In this document: piece after piece, positions 28,656 through 37,809 of the stretch
Numbering within the stretch: the stretch's first letter is position 1
Layout: each line of letters begins with the position of its first letter
Origin: Stagnimonas sp965279705
GTDB lineage: Bacteria > Pseudomonadota > Gammaproteobacteria > Nevskiales > Nevskiaceae
Length of the DNA stretch: 64,000 nucleotides
NCBI GenBank assembly: GCA_965279705.1
Contig: OZ257257.1
Span: 2,480,001-2,544,000 of the forward strand
Direction: 5' to 3'
The notes under the pieces: generated by a model
Seen by the model: only the letters and a program-made list of their open reading frames with translations
Databases searched by the model: none
Told to the model about the DNA's origin: nothing
Position numbers and translations under genes: made by a program

Positions 28656-29315
28656 ATGTGGATGACCAGCCCCACAAACAGTTTTTTCATTGGCCCCAAC
28701 GTGCCCCGTCGCGGCAACGCCCTGTCCCGCTTCATTGGCCGCAGTTTCTTGCGGCTGCTGGGCTGGCGCATCGAGGGTGCAATCCCCAACCTGCCCAGGA
28801 TGGTGATGATCGGCGCACCGCACACCTCCAATTGGGACGGCGTCATCAGCATCGCCACGCTGGTGGCGCTGGGTCTCAAGGCCAGCACCATGATCAAGGA
28901 CACCGCCTTCAAGGGCGTCATGGGGCCGATCCTGCGCGGCTTTGGCGCGATCCCCATCAATCGCAAGAGCCCCAAGGGCGTGGTGGAGCAAAGCGTGGAC
29001 ACCATCACCAACAGCGCCGGCATGATGTTGTTGATTGCCCCAGAAGGCACGCGCCATAGCGCGCCGGAGTGGAAGCGCGGCTATCTGCACATTGCCTACG
29101 GCGCGGGCGTGCCCGTGCTGCCGGCCGCCATCGACTACAGCCGCAAGGTCGTCACCTTCGGTCCGCCGCTGACGCCCACCGGCGACCATGCCGCCGACCT
29201 CGCCACACTGCTGGATTTTTATGCCCCGCACATCAGCGCGCGGCATCCGCAGCGGCTGTCCAGGCCGCTGTGCGAGCGCCTGGGCCAGACCTGGCAACCC
29301 GAGGCGGATGACTGA
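28656..29315 (+). CDS. PlsC-like acyltransferase
   Basis: This 219-residue protein is of the 1-acyl-glycerol-3-phosphate acyltransferase superfamily. It has GAPHTSNWDGVISI (catalytic HX4D), GFGAIPINRKSPKG and LLIAPEGTRHSAPEWKRG (the PEGTR substrate motif), followed by a short C-terminal domain. There is no clear membrane span, so it is likely peripheral. Starts at 28656 and 28662 are both possible. It is divergent from the TonB receptor and 3 bp upstream of the MBL hydrolase, with which it probably forms an operon. Confidence 0.85.
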   Translation: MWMTSPTNSFFIGPNVPRRGNALSRFIGRSFLRLLGWRIEGAIPNLPRMVMIGAPHTSNWDGVISIATLVALGLKASTMIKDTAFKGVMGPILRGFGAIPINRKSPKGVVEQSVDTITNSAGMMLLIAPEGTRHSAPEWKRGYLHIAYGAGVPVLPAAIDYSRKVVTFGPPLTPTGDHAADLATLLDFYAPHISARHPQRLSRPLCERLGQTWQPEADD

Positions 29316-29318
29316 TCC

Positions 29319-30305
29319 ATGATCGAGCAGACGACTGAGACCGCCATGCAAACCGCCCCATCGCAAGACCTTGGCTTCGGCATCACCTGTATCGACACCT
29401 TGCAGGAGCGCCCCGGCATGGCCTGCTGCTATCTCATCGAGCGCGGGGCGGATGTGGCCTTCATCGAATGCGGCACCTCGCCCGGCGTGCCGCGCCTGCT
29501 CAGCATTCTGGCCGACAAAGGCATCACGCCCGAGCAGGTGCGTTACGTCATCCCCACCCATGTGCACCTCGACCATGCCGGCGGCGCGGGCGTGTTGATG
29601 GCCGCCTTGCCACAGGCGACGCTGGTGGTGCACAGCCGCGGCGCGCGGCATCTGGTGGACCCCAGAAAACTCATCGCCGGTGCCACGGCGGTATATGGCG
29701 CTGACGCGGTGGCCGCCATGTATGGAGAGATCAAGGCCGTGCCGGAAGCGCGCGTGACGAGCCCGGCCGATGGCGCGGCGCTGCCCTTCGGCGATGGCGA
29801 GCTGGTGTTCGTCGACAGCCCCGGCCATGCGCGCCATCACTTCTCGATCTGGGATGCGGTGAGTCAGGGCTTTTTCACCGGCGATACCTTTGGCCTGTCG
29901 TATCGCAATTTCGACAATGCCGAGGGGGCGAAAGATGCCTGGCTGATGCCGACCACGACGCCGGTGCAGTTCGAGCCCGATGCCTGGCACCAGACGCTCG
30001 ACCACTACCTGAGCTTCAAGCCGCAGCGCATGTATCTCACCCACTACAGCGTGGTCGAAAACGTGCCGGTGCTCGCTGCCCACTTGCGCGCGGGCATCGA
30101 CCGCTACGTGGCACTGGGGCAATCGCTGAAAAACAGCGAAGGGCGCCACGAGAAACTCAAGGCCGCGATGCTCGACGACGCGCTCACCGAGTTGCACGCC
30201 CGCCATTGCCCGCTGCCGGAGGCCCAGGTGCGGGCGCTGCTTGAAATGGATCTCGAACTCAACGCGCAGGGTATGGGCATCTGGCTCGACCACAAGGCAG
30301 CCTGA
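29319..30305 (+). CDS. MBL-fold metallo-hydrolase
   Basis: This 328-residue protein has the metallo-beta-lactamase fold. The metal motif THVHLDHAGG (near 90) supplies His and Asp ligands. Further ligands are in SPGHARHH, GFFTGDTFGLS and YLTHYS. The C-terminal 80 residues form a helical extension (RAGIDRYVALGQSL, LLEMDLELNAQG). The substrate is unknown; members near lipid genes are often thioesterase-like hydrolases. It follows the acyltransferase by 3 bp and precedes the tandem GST-like gene. Confidence 0.88.
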   Translation: MIEQTTETAMQTAPSQDLGFGITCIDTLQERPGMACCYLIERGADVAFIECGTSPGVPRLLSILADKGITPEQVRYVIPTHVHLDHAGGAGVLMAALPQATLVVHSRGARHLVDPRKLIAGATAVYGADAVAAMYGEIKAVPEARVTSPADGAALPFGDGELVFVDSPGHARHHFSIWDAVSQGFFTGDTFGLSYRNFDNAEGAKDAWLMPTTTPVQFEPDAWHQTLDHYLSFKPQRMYLTHYSVVENVPVLAAHLRAGIDRYVALGQSLKNSEGRHEKLKAAMLDDALTELHARHCPLPEAQVRALLEMDLELNAQGMGIWLDHKAA

Positions 30306-30381
30306 GGCAAGCGGCAGCGCCTCGCCCGAACAACGATAATTCGGCGCGCCCTGTCGCGCGTCGTTGCGAGAGTCCTGTTTC

Positions 30382-31155
30382 ATGAGCAGCCAAACCGATG
30401 CCCTCATCAATCTGTTGGCCGGTACTTTTCGCGGCTGGCGCGGCACGCAGGCCATGGCGCCGGCGCGGCTCAAGCCCGCCATGCTGCTGAAGCTCTACGA
30501 CATCGAGGCCAGCCCCTACTGCCGCCTAGTGCGCGAGGTGCTAACCGAACTCGATCTCGACGTGCTGATCCTGCCCTGCCCCGCAGGCGGCACGCGCTAT
30601 CGACTGGAGGCCGAGAAGATCGGCGGCAAGCAGCAATTCCCCCTGCTGGTGGACGACAACACCGGCACTGTGCTCTACGAGAGTGCAGACATCGTCGAGT
30701 ATCTGGGCCGCACCTACAAACGGCGGGTGCGGGTGCCGCGCGGCATGCTGCGCGGTCTTGCCGTGGGCACCTCGTTCATCTCTTCGGCTCTGATGTGGCG
30801 GCCGCGCGGCGTCACCGGCATGAAGGCGGTGCGCTCCAAACCGCCTGCGCAGCCGCTGGAGCTGTATAGCTTCGAGACCAGCCCCTACTCCAAGCCCGTG
30901 CGCGCACGGCTGTGCGAACTCGAACTGCCGTACGTGCTGCGCAGTACCGGCAAAGGCGCCTGGGGTGACATGGGTCCGCCATCCTTCCGCGACACGCTGT
31001 TCAAGACCCCCAAGGGCACCACGCCCAACCGCCGTTGGCTCGAAACCCACACCGGCAAGGTGCAGGTGCCGTATCTGATCGACGCCAATACCGGCACGGA
31101 AATGTACGAGTCATGCGCGATCCTGAAATATCTGGATCGCACCTACGTCGCCTGA
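30382..31155 (+). CDS. Tandem glutathione S-transferase N-terminal (thioredoxin-like) domain protein
   Basis: The 257-residue protein holds two GST-N/glutaredoxin-like domains. The first is at about 35-115, with YDIEASPYCRLVREVLTELD, QQFPLLVDDNTG and LYESADIVEYLGRTY. The second is at about 165-255, with YSFETSPYSKPVRARLCELE, VQVPYLIDANTG and MYESCAILKYLDRTY. The helical GST C-terminal domain is absent, and in the second copy the first active-site Cys is replaced by Ser (SPYS). Such tandem proteins are known but of unproven activity; a redox or glutathione role is inferred. It follows the MBL gene by 76 bp. Confidence 0.85.
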   Translation: MSSQTDALINLLAGTFRGWRGTQAMAPARLKPAMLLKLYDIEASPYCRLVREVLTELDLDVLILPCPAGGTRYRLEAEKIGGKQQFPLLVDDNTGTVLYESADIVEYLGRTYKRRVRVPRGMLRGLAVGTSFISSALMWRPRGVTGMKAVRSKPPAQPLELYSFETSPYSKPVRARLCELELPYVLRSTGKGAWGDMGPPSFRDTLFKTPKGTTPNRRWLETHTGKVQVPYLIDANTGTEMYESCAILKYLDRTYVA

Positions 31156-31199
31156 TTGCGCAACCGCAACACCATAAAAATTCCACAGGAGAGAAAACC

Positions 31200-31568
31200 A
31201 TGATCGCCTACACCACACTCGGCACCAACGATTTACCCCGCGCTGCTGCGTTTTACGACGCCCTGTTCGCCGAGATCGGCGGCAAGCGCATGATGGATTT
31301 CGGTCGTTTTATCTCCTGGGGCATCGATCCTGCACAGCCGATGTTTGCCATCTGCACGCCGTACGACGGCAAACCCGCGAGCGTGGGCAACGGCACGATG
31401 GTGTCTCTGGGCGTGAAGAACACCGCGCAGGTCGATGCGCTCTATAAAAAAGCGCTGGCACTGGGCGGCAGCGACGAAGGCGCACCCGGTGCACGCGGCC
31501 CGCAGTTCCACATCGGCTACTTCCGTGATCTCGATGGCAACAAGCTCAATTTCTTTTGCATGACCTAG
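31200..31568 (+). CDS. VOC (glyoxalase/bleomycin-resistance) family protein
   Basis: This 122-residue single-domain protein has the VOC pattern: YTTLGTNDLPRAAAFYDALF at the start, VGNGTMVSLGVKN in the middle and HIGYFRDLDGNKLNFF at the end. It probably forms a metal-binding dimer; substrates range widely and none can be assigned. ATG at 31200 has ACAGGAGAG upstream. It lies 45 bp after the tandem GST-like gene. Confidence 0.88.
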   Translation: MIAYTTLGTNDLPRAAAFYDALFAEIGGKRMMDFGRFISWGIDPAQPMFAICTPYDGKPASVGNGTMVSLGVKNTAQVDALYKKALALGGSDEGAPGARGPQFHIGYFRDLDGNKLNFFCMT

Positions 31569-31653
31569 CGGACATATCGAGCAGATCGTCGGTCATGCCC
31601 CGCCCTTCGGCGGCGGGCATTGGCCGGCCGCCACGCGCTGGCTAAGCTCGCGC

Positions 31654-33615
31654 ATGCCCGACATCCACACCGCGCGCACCAGCTGGCTGGGGCGCACCAC
31701 GATCACCACCAAGCTGGTTGCGATCGTCATGGTGTTTGTCGGCGTCATCGCCGCCGTGATCGGTCTCTTCGTGATGGCCTACAACCTCAGCGCCGGCGTG
31801 CGCGCCTACATCGGTGGCGAAGGCCTGTGGTCCAAGAGCCAGAAAGAAGCCGTGTATGCGCTCAGCCGTTATCTGGATAGCCAGGCCGAGCGCGATTACC
31901 AGGACTACCTCAACGCCATCGCCATCCCCCTGGGCGACCGTGCGGCAAGGCTTGAGATGGAAAAACCCGTGTTCGATCGCCGCATCGTCACCACCGGTTT
32001 CCTGCAGGGCGGCAATGCGGCCGAAGACATTCCGCACATGATCTTCCTGTTCCGTCACTTCGATGACCTGGCGTTTTTCGCGCAGGCCATTGCCACCTGG
32101 CGGGCTGCCGAACAGGAGTTGCTGTTGCTGCCATCGGTTGCGGCCAGTGCGCGTCAGCAGATTGCGGCGGGGACGCTCACCGCCAGCAGCAGGGCCGTGT
32201 TGCTGGAGCACATCCGCGCCATCAATGTGCGGGTGACGCCACTGGAGCAGCAGTTCTCGCAGATTCTCTCCGCCGGCGCTCGCGAGGTTCAGGCGCTGCT
32301 GCTGACCATCACTCTGGCCACTGCGGCAGCGCTGATCGCCATCGGCATGGTGTTCGCATGGAGCATTGCGCGCGCCATGCGCAGCAGCATCCTGGGTCTG
32401 CGCGAAGGCGCCCTGCGCGTCGCCAAAGGCAATCTGGCCGAGCCGATTGTGATTCGCACCCAGGACGAACTGGGCGAACTGGCCACCGTGTTCAACAGCA
32501 TGACCGCCGCTCGCCGCGAGGCCGAAGCCGCGCTGCTGACCGCCAACCAGTTTCGCGAGCGGGTGATGGAGAGCGCGACCAACGCCATCTACACCATGGA
32601 CATGGAAGGCCGCTTCACCACCGCCAATCGCCGCACCTGCGAGGTGACGGGCTACTCGCTGGAAGAACTAATCGGCCAGACCTGGTCGGGCATGGTGCGG
32701 GCGGAGGATCTGCCCGCACTCTACGAAGGCTACGTCAGCACGGTGTCGGGCTTAACGCCCATCACCAATCGCGAGATCGTGCTGCGGCAGAAAAGCGGCA
32801 GTGAGGTGGTGATTGTTTTCAGCATCGCACCGCTCAGGCGCGACGGCGTGATCTTCGGCGTAGTGGGCGCGGCTGAGGACATCACCGAACGCAAACGCGC
32901 CGAAACGCAACTCGAAGCCCGCGCCGAAGAACTGGCCCGATCCAACCAGGAGCTGGAGCAATTTGCCTACGTCGCCAGCCACGACCTGCAGGAGCCGCTG
33001 CGCACGGTGACCGGCTTTGCGCAACTGCTGGTGCGCCGCTACCAGGGCAAGCTCGACAGCGATGCAGACGAGTTTCTCGGCTACATCACCGATGGCGTGG
33101 CGCGCATGAAAAGCCTGATCGAAGATCTGCTCGCCTATTCGCGTGTGCAGCGTATCCATGCCGCGCCTGCGGCGACATCGCTCGGCAAGTTGCTGGGGGC
33201 GGCAATGGCCAATCTGCAAGGCGCGATCACCGCTGCCGGGGCCACCATCACGCACGATGTGCTGCCGACGCTCACCGTCGATGCCACGCAGTTCACGCAG
33301 CTGTTCCAGAACCTCATCGGCAATGCCATCAAGTTCCGTCGCGATGTCGCACCCACCGTGCACATCCACGCCGAGCAGCGCGAGCAGGACTGGCTATTTT
33401 CAGTGGTCGACAACGGCATCGGCATCGACCGTGAATCGGCTGAACGGGTGTTCGTGCTGTTTCAGCGCCTGCACACGCGCGAGCAGTACGAGGGCAATGG
33501 TATCGGCCTGACCTTGTGCAAGAAAATCATCGAGCTGCACGGCGGACGCATCTGGGTAGAACCGACGCCCGCCGGTGCGGTGGGCACGGTATTCCGCTTC
33601 ACGCTGCCGCGCTGA
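31654..33615 (+). CDS. Membrane sensor histidine kinase with HAMP and PAS domains
   Basis: This 653-residue kinase has TM1 near 20-43 (LVAIVMVFVGVIAAVIGLFV), a periplasmic helical sensor (about 45-210), TM2 near 213-235 and HAMP with RTQDELGELATVFNSM. A PAS domain (about 300-415, TNAIYTMDMEGRF to AAEDITERK) and a linker follow. The kinase core has SHDLQEPLRTVTGFAQLL (phospho-His near 448), NLIGNAIKFR, DNGIGID and GNGIGLTLCKKI. A partner regulator is not adjacent. A GC-rich imperfect stem at about 31595-31620 precedes it and may terminate the upstream operon. Confidence 0.9.
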   Translation: MPDIHTARTSWLGRTTITTKLVAIVMVFVGVIAAVIGLFVMAYNLSAGVRAYIGGEGLWSKSQKEAVYALSRYLDSQAERDYQDYLNAIAIPLGDRAARLEMEKPVFDRRIVTTGFLQGGNAAEDIPHMIFLFRHFDDLAFFAQAIATWRAAEQELLLLPSVAASARQQIAAGTLTASSRAVLLEHIRAINVRVTPLEQQFSQILSAGAREVQALLLTITLATAAALIAIGMVFAWSIARAMRSSILGLREGALRVAKGNLAEPIVIRTQDELGELATVFNSMTAARREAEAALLTANQFRERVMESATNAIYTMDMEGRFTTANRRTCEVTGYSLEELIGQTWSGMVRAEDLPALYEGYVSTVSGLTPITNREIVLRQKSGSEVVIVFSIAPLRRDGVIFGVVGAAEDITERKRAETQLEARAEELARSNQELEQFAYVASHDLQEPLRTVTGFAQLLVRRYQGKLDSDADEFLGYITDGVARMKSLIEDLLAYSRVQRIHAAPAATSLGKLLGAAMANLQGAITAAGATITHDVLPTLTVDATQFTQLFQNLIGNAIKFRRDVAPTVHIHAEQREQDWLFSVVDNGIGIDRESAERVFVLFQRLHTREQYEGNGIGLTLCKKIIELHGGRIWVEPTPAGAVGTVFRFTLPR

Positions 33616-33648
33616 AGCTTTTCGCGTCAGCGCGATAAATTACGCGGC

Positions 33649-34338
33649 ATGAAAACTTTTCAGTCCCTGCTCGCCGCACTGCCCGTCGCCAGCCCGCTGC
33701 CGTTCGATCTCAACATTGAACGCGGCATGCGGCTGGACCTGTCGGAACACAACACAGCTCTCGGCGGCTTCGACCCCGGCGATACCGTCGCTTTCAGCGC
33801 CTTTGTCGAGGGCGAGATCGCACGCCACGGTGCGCGCTATGCCGCAGGCGGCTATGGCGAGAACCGCACGCTCTACGAGATGAGCCCGGTGTTTCGCAGC
33901 GGCGATGCCGAGCCGCGCACGCTGCATCTCGGCATTGACCTCTGGCTAGCAGCCGGCACGCCCATCCACGCCGTGCTTTCCGGCGTGGTGCACAGCACGC
34001 AGGACAACGCCGCCTTCGGCGATTACGGTCCGACGCTGATCTTCGAGCATGAAGTGGAGGGCGAGCGCTTCTACACGCTGTACGGCCATCTCGCGCAGCC
34101 GACCTTACAACGCATAAAGCCCGGTCAGCGGGTCGTGGCAGGCGAACTGCTGGGCTGGCTGGGCGCACCGCACGAGAACGTCGGCTGGCCTCCACACCTG
34201 CATTTTCAGGTGATGCGCGACTTGGGTGGCCGCAGCGGCGACTACCCCGGCGTCGCGCGCCCCAGCGAGGCCGCCGAGTGGCTGGCGAACTGCCCTGATC
34301 CGAACCTGTTGCTGCGGATCAGGGCGCTCGCGAACTAG
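33649..34338 (+). CDS. M23 family metallopeptidase
   Basis: This 229-residue protein has a LytM/M23 peptidase core. LHLGIDLWLAAGTPI carries the first His and Asp zinc ligands, YTLYGHLAQ a catalytic His, and PPHLHFQVM the third ligand pair. It lacks a clear signal peptide, so it may be cytosolic or exported by an unseen route. This class is usually an endopeptidase on peptide bridges; its length and context suggest a soluble stand-alone enzyme. It overlaps the convergent subtilase stop by 4 bp. Confidence 0.85.
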   Translation: MKTFQSLLAALPVASPLPFDLNIERGMRLDLSEHNTALGGFDPGDTVAFSAFVEGEIARHGARYAAGGYGENRTLYEMSPVFRSGDAEPRTLHLGIDLWLAAGTPIHAVLSGVVHSTQDNAAFGDYGPTLIFEHEVEGERFYTLYGHLAQPTLQRIKPGQRVVAGELLGWLGAPHENVGWPPHLHFQVMRDLGGRSGDYPGVARPSEAAEWLANCPDPNLLLRIRALAN

Positions 34339-36362
34339 CCGAGCTTGCGGCGACGGCGCAGTGCACCGAAGCCGAGCAGCGCCAATACACCAAAGCCAAA
34401 GCTGCCGCCGCCGAAGCGGCCGGCAGAGGGATCGGTCACGCCGGGCGTGGTGGGTGTTGTCGGTGTGCTGCCGGAACCGATCAGGGTCTTGGCCTGTACC
34501 GGGGCCACGGGACTCACCTGATCGGCCTCGGTGGCTGCGGTCACGGTGAGATCACCGGCAGTGGCACCACGCAGTACCAGCTCGATGGAATCTTTCCCAC
34601 CGGGTGCCAGCTTTTCGAAGCTGCCTTTGAAGCTACGGTCGGTTTCCTGCGCGTTGCTGGTGCAGCCGATGCAGTCGACGAGCACCTGAGCGCCCTGCAG
34701 GTTCACGTCGTACAGCACGTTGGTGGCGTCGATCTTGCCGCTGGCGGGCTGTGTGAACTCGACGATGACGGAGAAATCCTCACCCGCCTTTGCAGTGGCC
34801 GGTGCCGTGATCTTCACCGTCAGCTGCGGCCTTGCCACGACCGCCGCCAGCGCATCGACGCGGCCATAGCCAAAGATGTTGTTGGGGATGGTGGCTGCAT
34901 CGGTGCCACCACAGGTGCTGGCAGTGGCCGTGGTTTTCACATCGGCAATGGCGGTGCGCTCGATCAGGGTGCGCATGTCCATCACCCGCCCTTTCAGACG
35001 CGGCTCGGCGGACATCAGCAAGGCGGCGAGGCCAGCCACATGCGGGCCGGCCATGCTGGTGCCCGAAAGATTGCCGTAGTCGTTGTCGGGGATGCTCGAA
35101 CGCGTGCTGACACCCGGTGCGGTGATGTTGGGCTTGAGGCGGAACGAGGCGTCGTCGAGGATGGGGCCGAGGCTGCTGAAGTCCGCCATGTCGTCGGTGA
35201 CGTCGCTGGCGCCGACGGTGAAAGAGCTTTCGTAGACCGCCAGCGGCGAGATGATGGTGCCGCAGACGCCGCCATTGCCATCGTTGCCGGCCGAAACCAC
35301 CTGCATGATGCCGGCCGCGAAGGTGGCGTCGTTGATGTCCTTCAACAGCGGCGGCGCGCAGGCTTCAAGACAGCCCCAGGAGTTGTTGACCACGTCCGGG
35401 GCCTTGGTCACGTCGGCAGCGGCGCTGTCGCCATCGGGATACGGCGCCATCATCCACTGCATGCAGGTCATGTAGGTGGGTACGGTGCCGGCACCCAGCA
35501 CATCGTCGAGCAGCGAGCGGCAGGCCATCCACTCCGCACCGGGGGCCACACCAATGCGGTTGCCCGCGCCATCGTCGCCCACCATCGTGCCGGTGGTGTG
35601 GGTGCCGTGCTGATTGGGGTCGCAGGGCACGGTGGCATCGGGGCAGTAGTAGAAGTCGAGCGCACCGAAGGCATTGAGCCAGTTGTAGGCATGCGATGCG
35701 GTCTGCGTGGCTTCGTCCCAGCCACGGTATTTTTTCTTCAGTGCCGGGTGATCCCACTGCACGCCGATGTCATGGTCGCCCACCACCACGCCCTGGCCGG
35801 TGAAGCCCATGGCCCAGACTTCCGGTGCATGCAGCAAGGCCACGCCCGGCTCGGGGTCGCCCAGCGCCTTGGCGGCGTAGTTCTCGGCCTGTGCCTTCAG
35901 CGTGGCAGCGGCGAGCAGTTTCTTCTGCTTGGCGATGTAGGGCGAGAGCAGATCGACCGTGGAGCTGATCTGGTAAAGCGACGCGACATCCACCCGCGCC
36001 GCCAGCAGGTTGAGGTCTGCCAGCGTGCCCTCGGTGGTGATGGCGTTGGCGATCCAGTAGTTCTGGTGCTTCATGCCGCGGGCATTGAGCAGCGCCGTGA
36101 TACCGCTCTGGCTGCGGCTGGCTGCCGCCTTGAGCGCGGCGACGGTGGCTGCACCCTTCTCGGCCTTGGTCTTGGCAAGCGCCACGGCGCTCAAATCAGC
36201 CTTGTCGGCCAGCACGATCACGAACTCGGCGCGACCGGCCTGCTGCACGACGCTGAGCAGGGCCGGTTCGATCTTCGGTGCCGTCGCCGCCATCGCAAAC
36301 GGGGTATTGCCCAGCACCAAGGCCAGCATCAGCCCTGCGGCCTTCTGTCGCATCGTCATCAT
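34335..36362 (-). CDS. Subtilisin-like serine protease (S8) with a C-terminal sorting tail
   Basis: This 675-residue secreted protease has a signal peptide (QKAAGLMLALVLGNTPFAMA) and an inhibitor-like propeptide (about 30-130). The catalytic domain has Asp in GDHDIGVQWDHPAL, His in NQHGTHTTGTMVG and Ser in SGTSMAGPHVAGLAAL. An Ig-like beta domain and a linker rich in Thr/Pro follow. The end is FGGGSFGFGVLALLGFGAL plus RRRRK, matching a GlyGly-CTERM-type tail. In that system a rhombosortase cuts the tail after export; no sortase gene is seen here. The start may also be 36359 or 36353. No protease-specific partner lies nearby. Confidence 0.9.
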   Translation of the reverse strand: MMTMRQKAAGLMLALVLGNTPFAMAATAPKIEPALLSVVQQAGRAEFVIVLADKADLSAVALAKTKAEKGAATVAALKAAASRSQSGITALLNARGMKHQNYWIANAITTEGTLADLNLLAARVDVASLYQISSTVDLLSPYIAKQKKLLAAATLKAQAENYAAKALGDPEPGVALLHAPEVWAMGFTGQGVVVGDHDIGVQWDHPALKKKYRGWDEATQTASHAYNWLNAFGALDFYYCPDATVPCDPNQHGTHTTGTMVGDDGAGNRIGVAPGAEWMACRSLLDDVLGAGTVPTYMTCMQWMMAPYPDGDSAAADVTKAPDVVNNSWGCLEACAPPLLKDINDATFAAGIMQVVSAGNDGNGGVCGTIISPLAVYESSFTVGASDVTDDMADFSSLGPILDDASFRLKPNITAPGVSTRSSIPDNDYGNLSGTSMAGPHVAGLAALLMSAEPRLKGRVMDMRTLIERTAIADVKTTATASTCGGTDAATIPNNIFGYGRVDALAAVVARPQLTVKITAPATAKAGEDFSVIVEFTQPASGKIDATNVLYDVNLQGAQVLVDCIGCTSNAQETDRSFKGSFEKLAPGGKDSIELVLRGATAGDLTVTAATEADQVSPVAPVQAKTLIGSGSTPTTPTTPGVTDPSAGRFGGGSFGFGVLALLGFGALRRRRKLG

Positions 36363-36505
36363 CCCTGCACTCCGGTTTTTGTTTGTTTTCGTGCCGGGAC
36401 ATTGCGCCCGGCATCGGCTAACGTTGCAGCTAGCAGACATCGCGCCAAGATCGCGAGCCTGCCGACCACCATCACAACAACGTCACAACCTCAGAGGGGT
36501 TGACC

Positions 36506-37564
36506 ATGCAGATCGACAAAACAAAACCCGTGCTCGTCACCGGCGGCAACGGCTACATCGCGAGCTGGATCGTCAAATACCTGCTCGCGGACGGCATCGA
36601 CGTGCACGCCACCGTGCGCGACCCGGCCAATGTCGGCAAAACCGGGCATCTGCTGAAAGCCGCCGAAGGCAGCAAGGGCAAGCTCACGCTGTTCAAGGCC
36701 GATCTCTTGAAAGACGGTGCCTTCGACGCGGCCATGCAGGGTTGCGAGCTGGTCATCCACACCGCCTCGCCGTTCGTCATCAAGGGCCTGAAGGATGCGC
36801 AGAAGGAACTCGTCGACCCTGCCGTGATGGGCACCCAAAACGTGCTCGACGCCGCCAATCGCGTCACCAGCGTGAAGCGCGTGGTGCTCACCGCCAGCGT
36901 GGTGTCGGTCTACGGCGACGCGCAGGACATGCACACCCAAGGCCTCAAGGCCTTTACCGAAGCGCAGTGGAACACCACCAGTTCGGTCAGCCACCAGCCC
37001 TACAACTACTCCAAGGTCGCCGCTGAAAAAGTCGGCTGGGACATCGTCAAGAAGCAAAGCCGCTGGGACTTCATCACCATCAACCCCGGCCTCGTGCTCG
37101 GCCCCTCGCTCACCACTGCGAGCGACAGCACCAGCCTCACCACCATCAAGGAACTCGCCGACGGCAAGCTGATGACCGGCGTGCCCAACATGGAAATCGC
37201 CATCGTCGACGTACGCGACGCCGCCCGCGCGCACATCCTGGCCGGCTACACGCCCAGCGCCAGCGGCCGGCACCTGGCGGTGTCGGAATCCGTGACCATG
37301 TGGCAGATGGTGCAGGTGCTGAAAGCCCGCTTCGGCAACGGCTACCGCTGGCCGATGATGGTCGCCCCCAAGCTCGTGGTGTGGCTCATGGCCCCCATCG
37401 CCGGCTACAGCCGCAAGTTCGTCGCCCGCAATGCGGGGTGGCCGCTGCGCTTCGACACCAGCTACATCAAAAAAGACCTGGGCCTCACCATGCGGCCCGT
37501 GGCCGAGACCTTGGGCGATCACTTTCAGCAGATGCTGGACGATGGGGTTTTGAAGCCGCGTTGA
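36506..37564 (+). CDS. NAD-dependent epimerase/dihydroflavonol reductase-like protein
   Basis: This 352-residue extended short-chain dehydrogenase has the nucleotide-binding motif VLVTGGNGYIASWIV (GGNGYIA) near residue 10 and Arg in VRDP, which suggests NADP. It has a catalytic YNYSK motif. The second half has INPGLVLGPSLT and VVDVRDAARAHI. It resembles dihydroflavonol-4-reductase/cinnamoyl-CoA reductase-like aldehyde reductases; the substrate is unknown. ATG at 36506 has AGAGGGG upstream. It is divergent from the subtilase. Confidence 0.88.
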   Translation: MQIDKTKPVLVTGGNGYIASWIVKYLLADGIDVHATVRDPANVGKTGHLLKAAEGSKGKLTLFKADLLKDGAFDAAMQGCELVIHTASPFVIKGLKDAQKELVDPAVMGTQNVLDAANRVTSVKRVVLTASVVSVYGDAQDMHTQGLKAFTEAQWNTTSSVSHQPYNYSKVAAEKVGWDIVKKQSRWDFITINPGLVLGPSLTTASDSTSLTTIKELADGKLMTGVPNMEIAIVDVRDAARAHILAGYTPSASGRHLAVSESVTMWQMVQVLKARFGNGYRWPMMVAPKLVVWLMAPIAGYSRKFVARNAGWPLRFDTSYIKKDLGLTMRPVAETLGDHFQQMLDDGVLKPR

Positions 37565-37573
37565 GGCCCTGCC

Positions 37574-37809
37574 ATGCCCACCGTGCTGCGCATTGGCGCG
37601 TATCGATTTTTCTTCTACTCCAACGAGAGTGGTGAACCGCGGCATATCCACATCCAACGCGAGCGCATGCTGGCCAAGTTCTGGCTTGCGCGGTGTCGCT
37701 CGCCAGCAGCGTGGGCTTCGCACCCGCAGAATTGAATAAACTTCTCGGGCTGGTCGAAACCAACCAGCAAACTTTCGTGGAGGCCTGGGATGATTTCTTC
37801 GCTGCTTAA
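37574..37809 (+). pseudogene. DUF4160 gene with a one-base frameshift
   Basis: The frame opens MPTVLRIGAYRFFFYSNE and has the DUF4160 signature PRHIHIQRE..AKFWL. It then runs out of frame near 37691 and ends early. Reading one base out of register from 37693 gives SLASSVGFAPAELNKLLGLV and then TNQQTFVEAWDDFF, the expected C-terminus, ending TAA at 37807-37809. A single missing base near GCGCGG therefore splits the gene. It could be a real mutation or a base-calling error; no slippery sequence is visible. The pair with the DUF2442 gene resembles toxin-antitoxin-like modules. Confidence 0.8.

Noticed and set aside
28617..30482. Minus-strand frame of 621 codons opposite the acyltransferase and MBL genes
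   Set aside because: The plus strand carries two recognised enzymes with active-site motifs; the minus frame has none.
35040..36503. Plus-strand frame of 487 codons opposite the subtilase
   Set aside because: Antisense to a gene with all catalytic motifs; its composition has no known motif.
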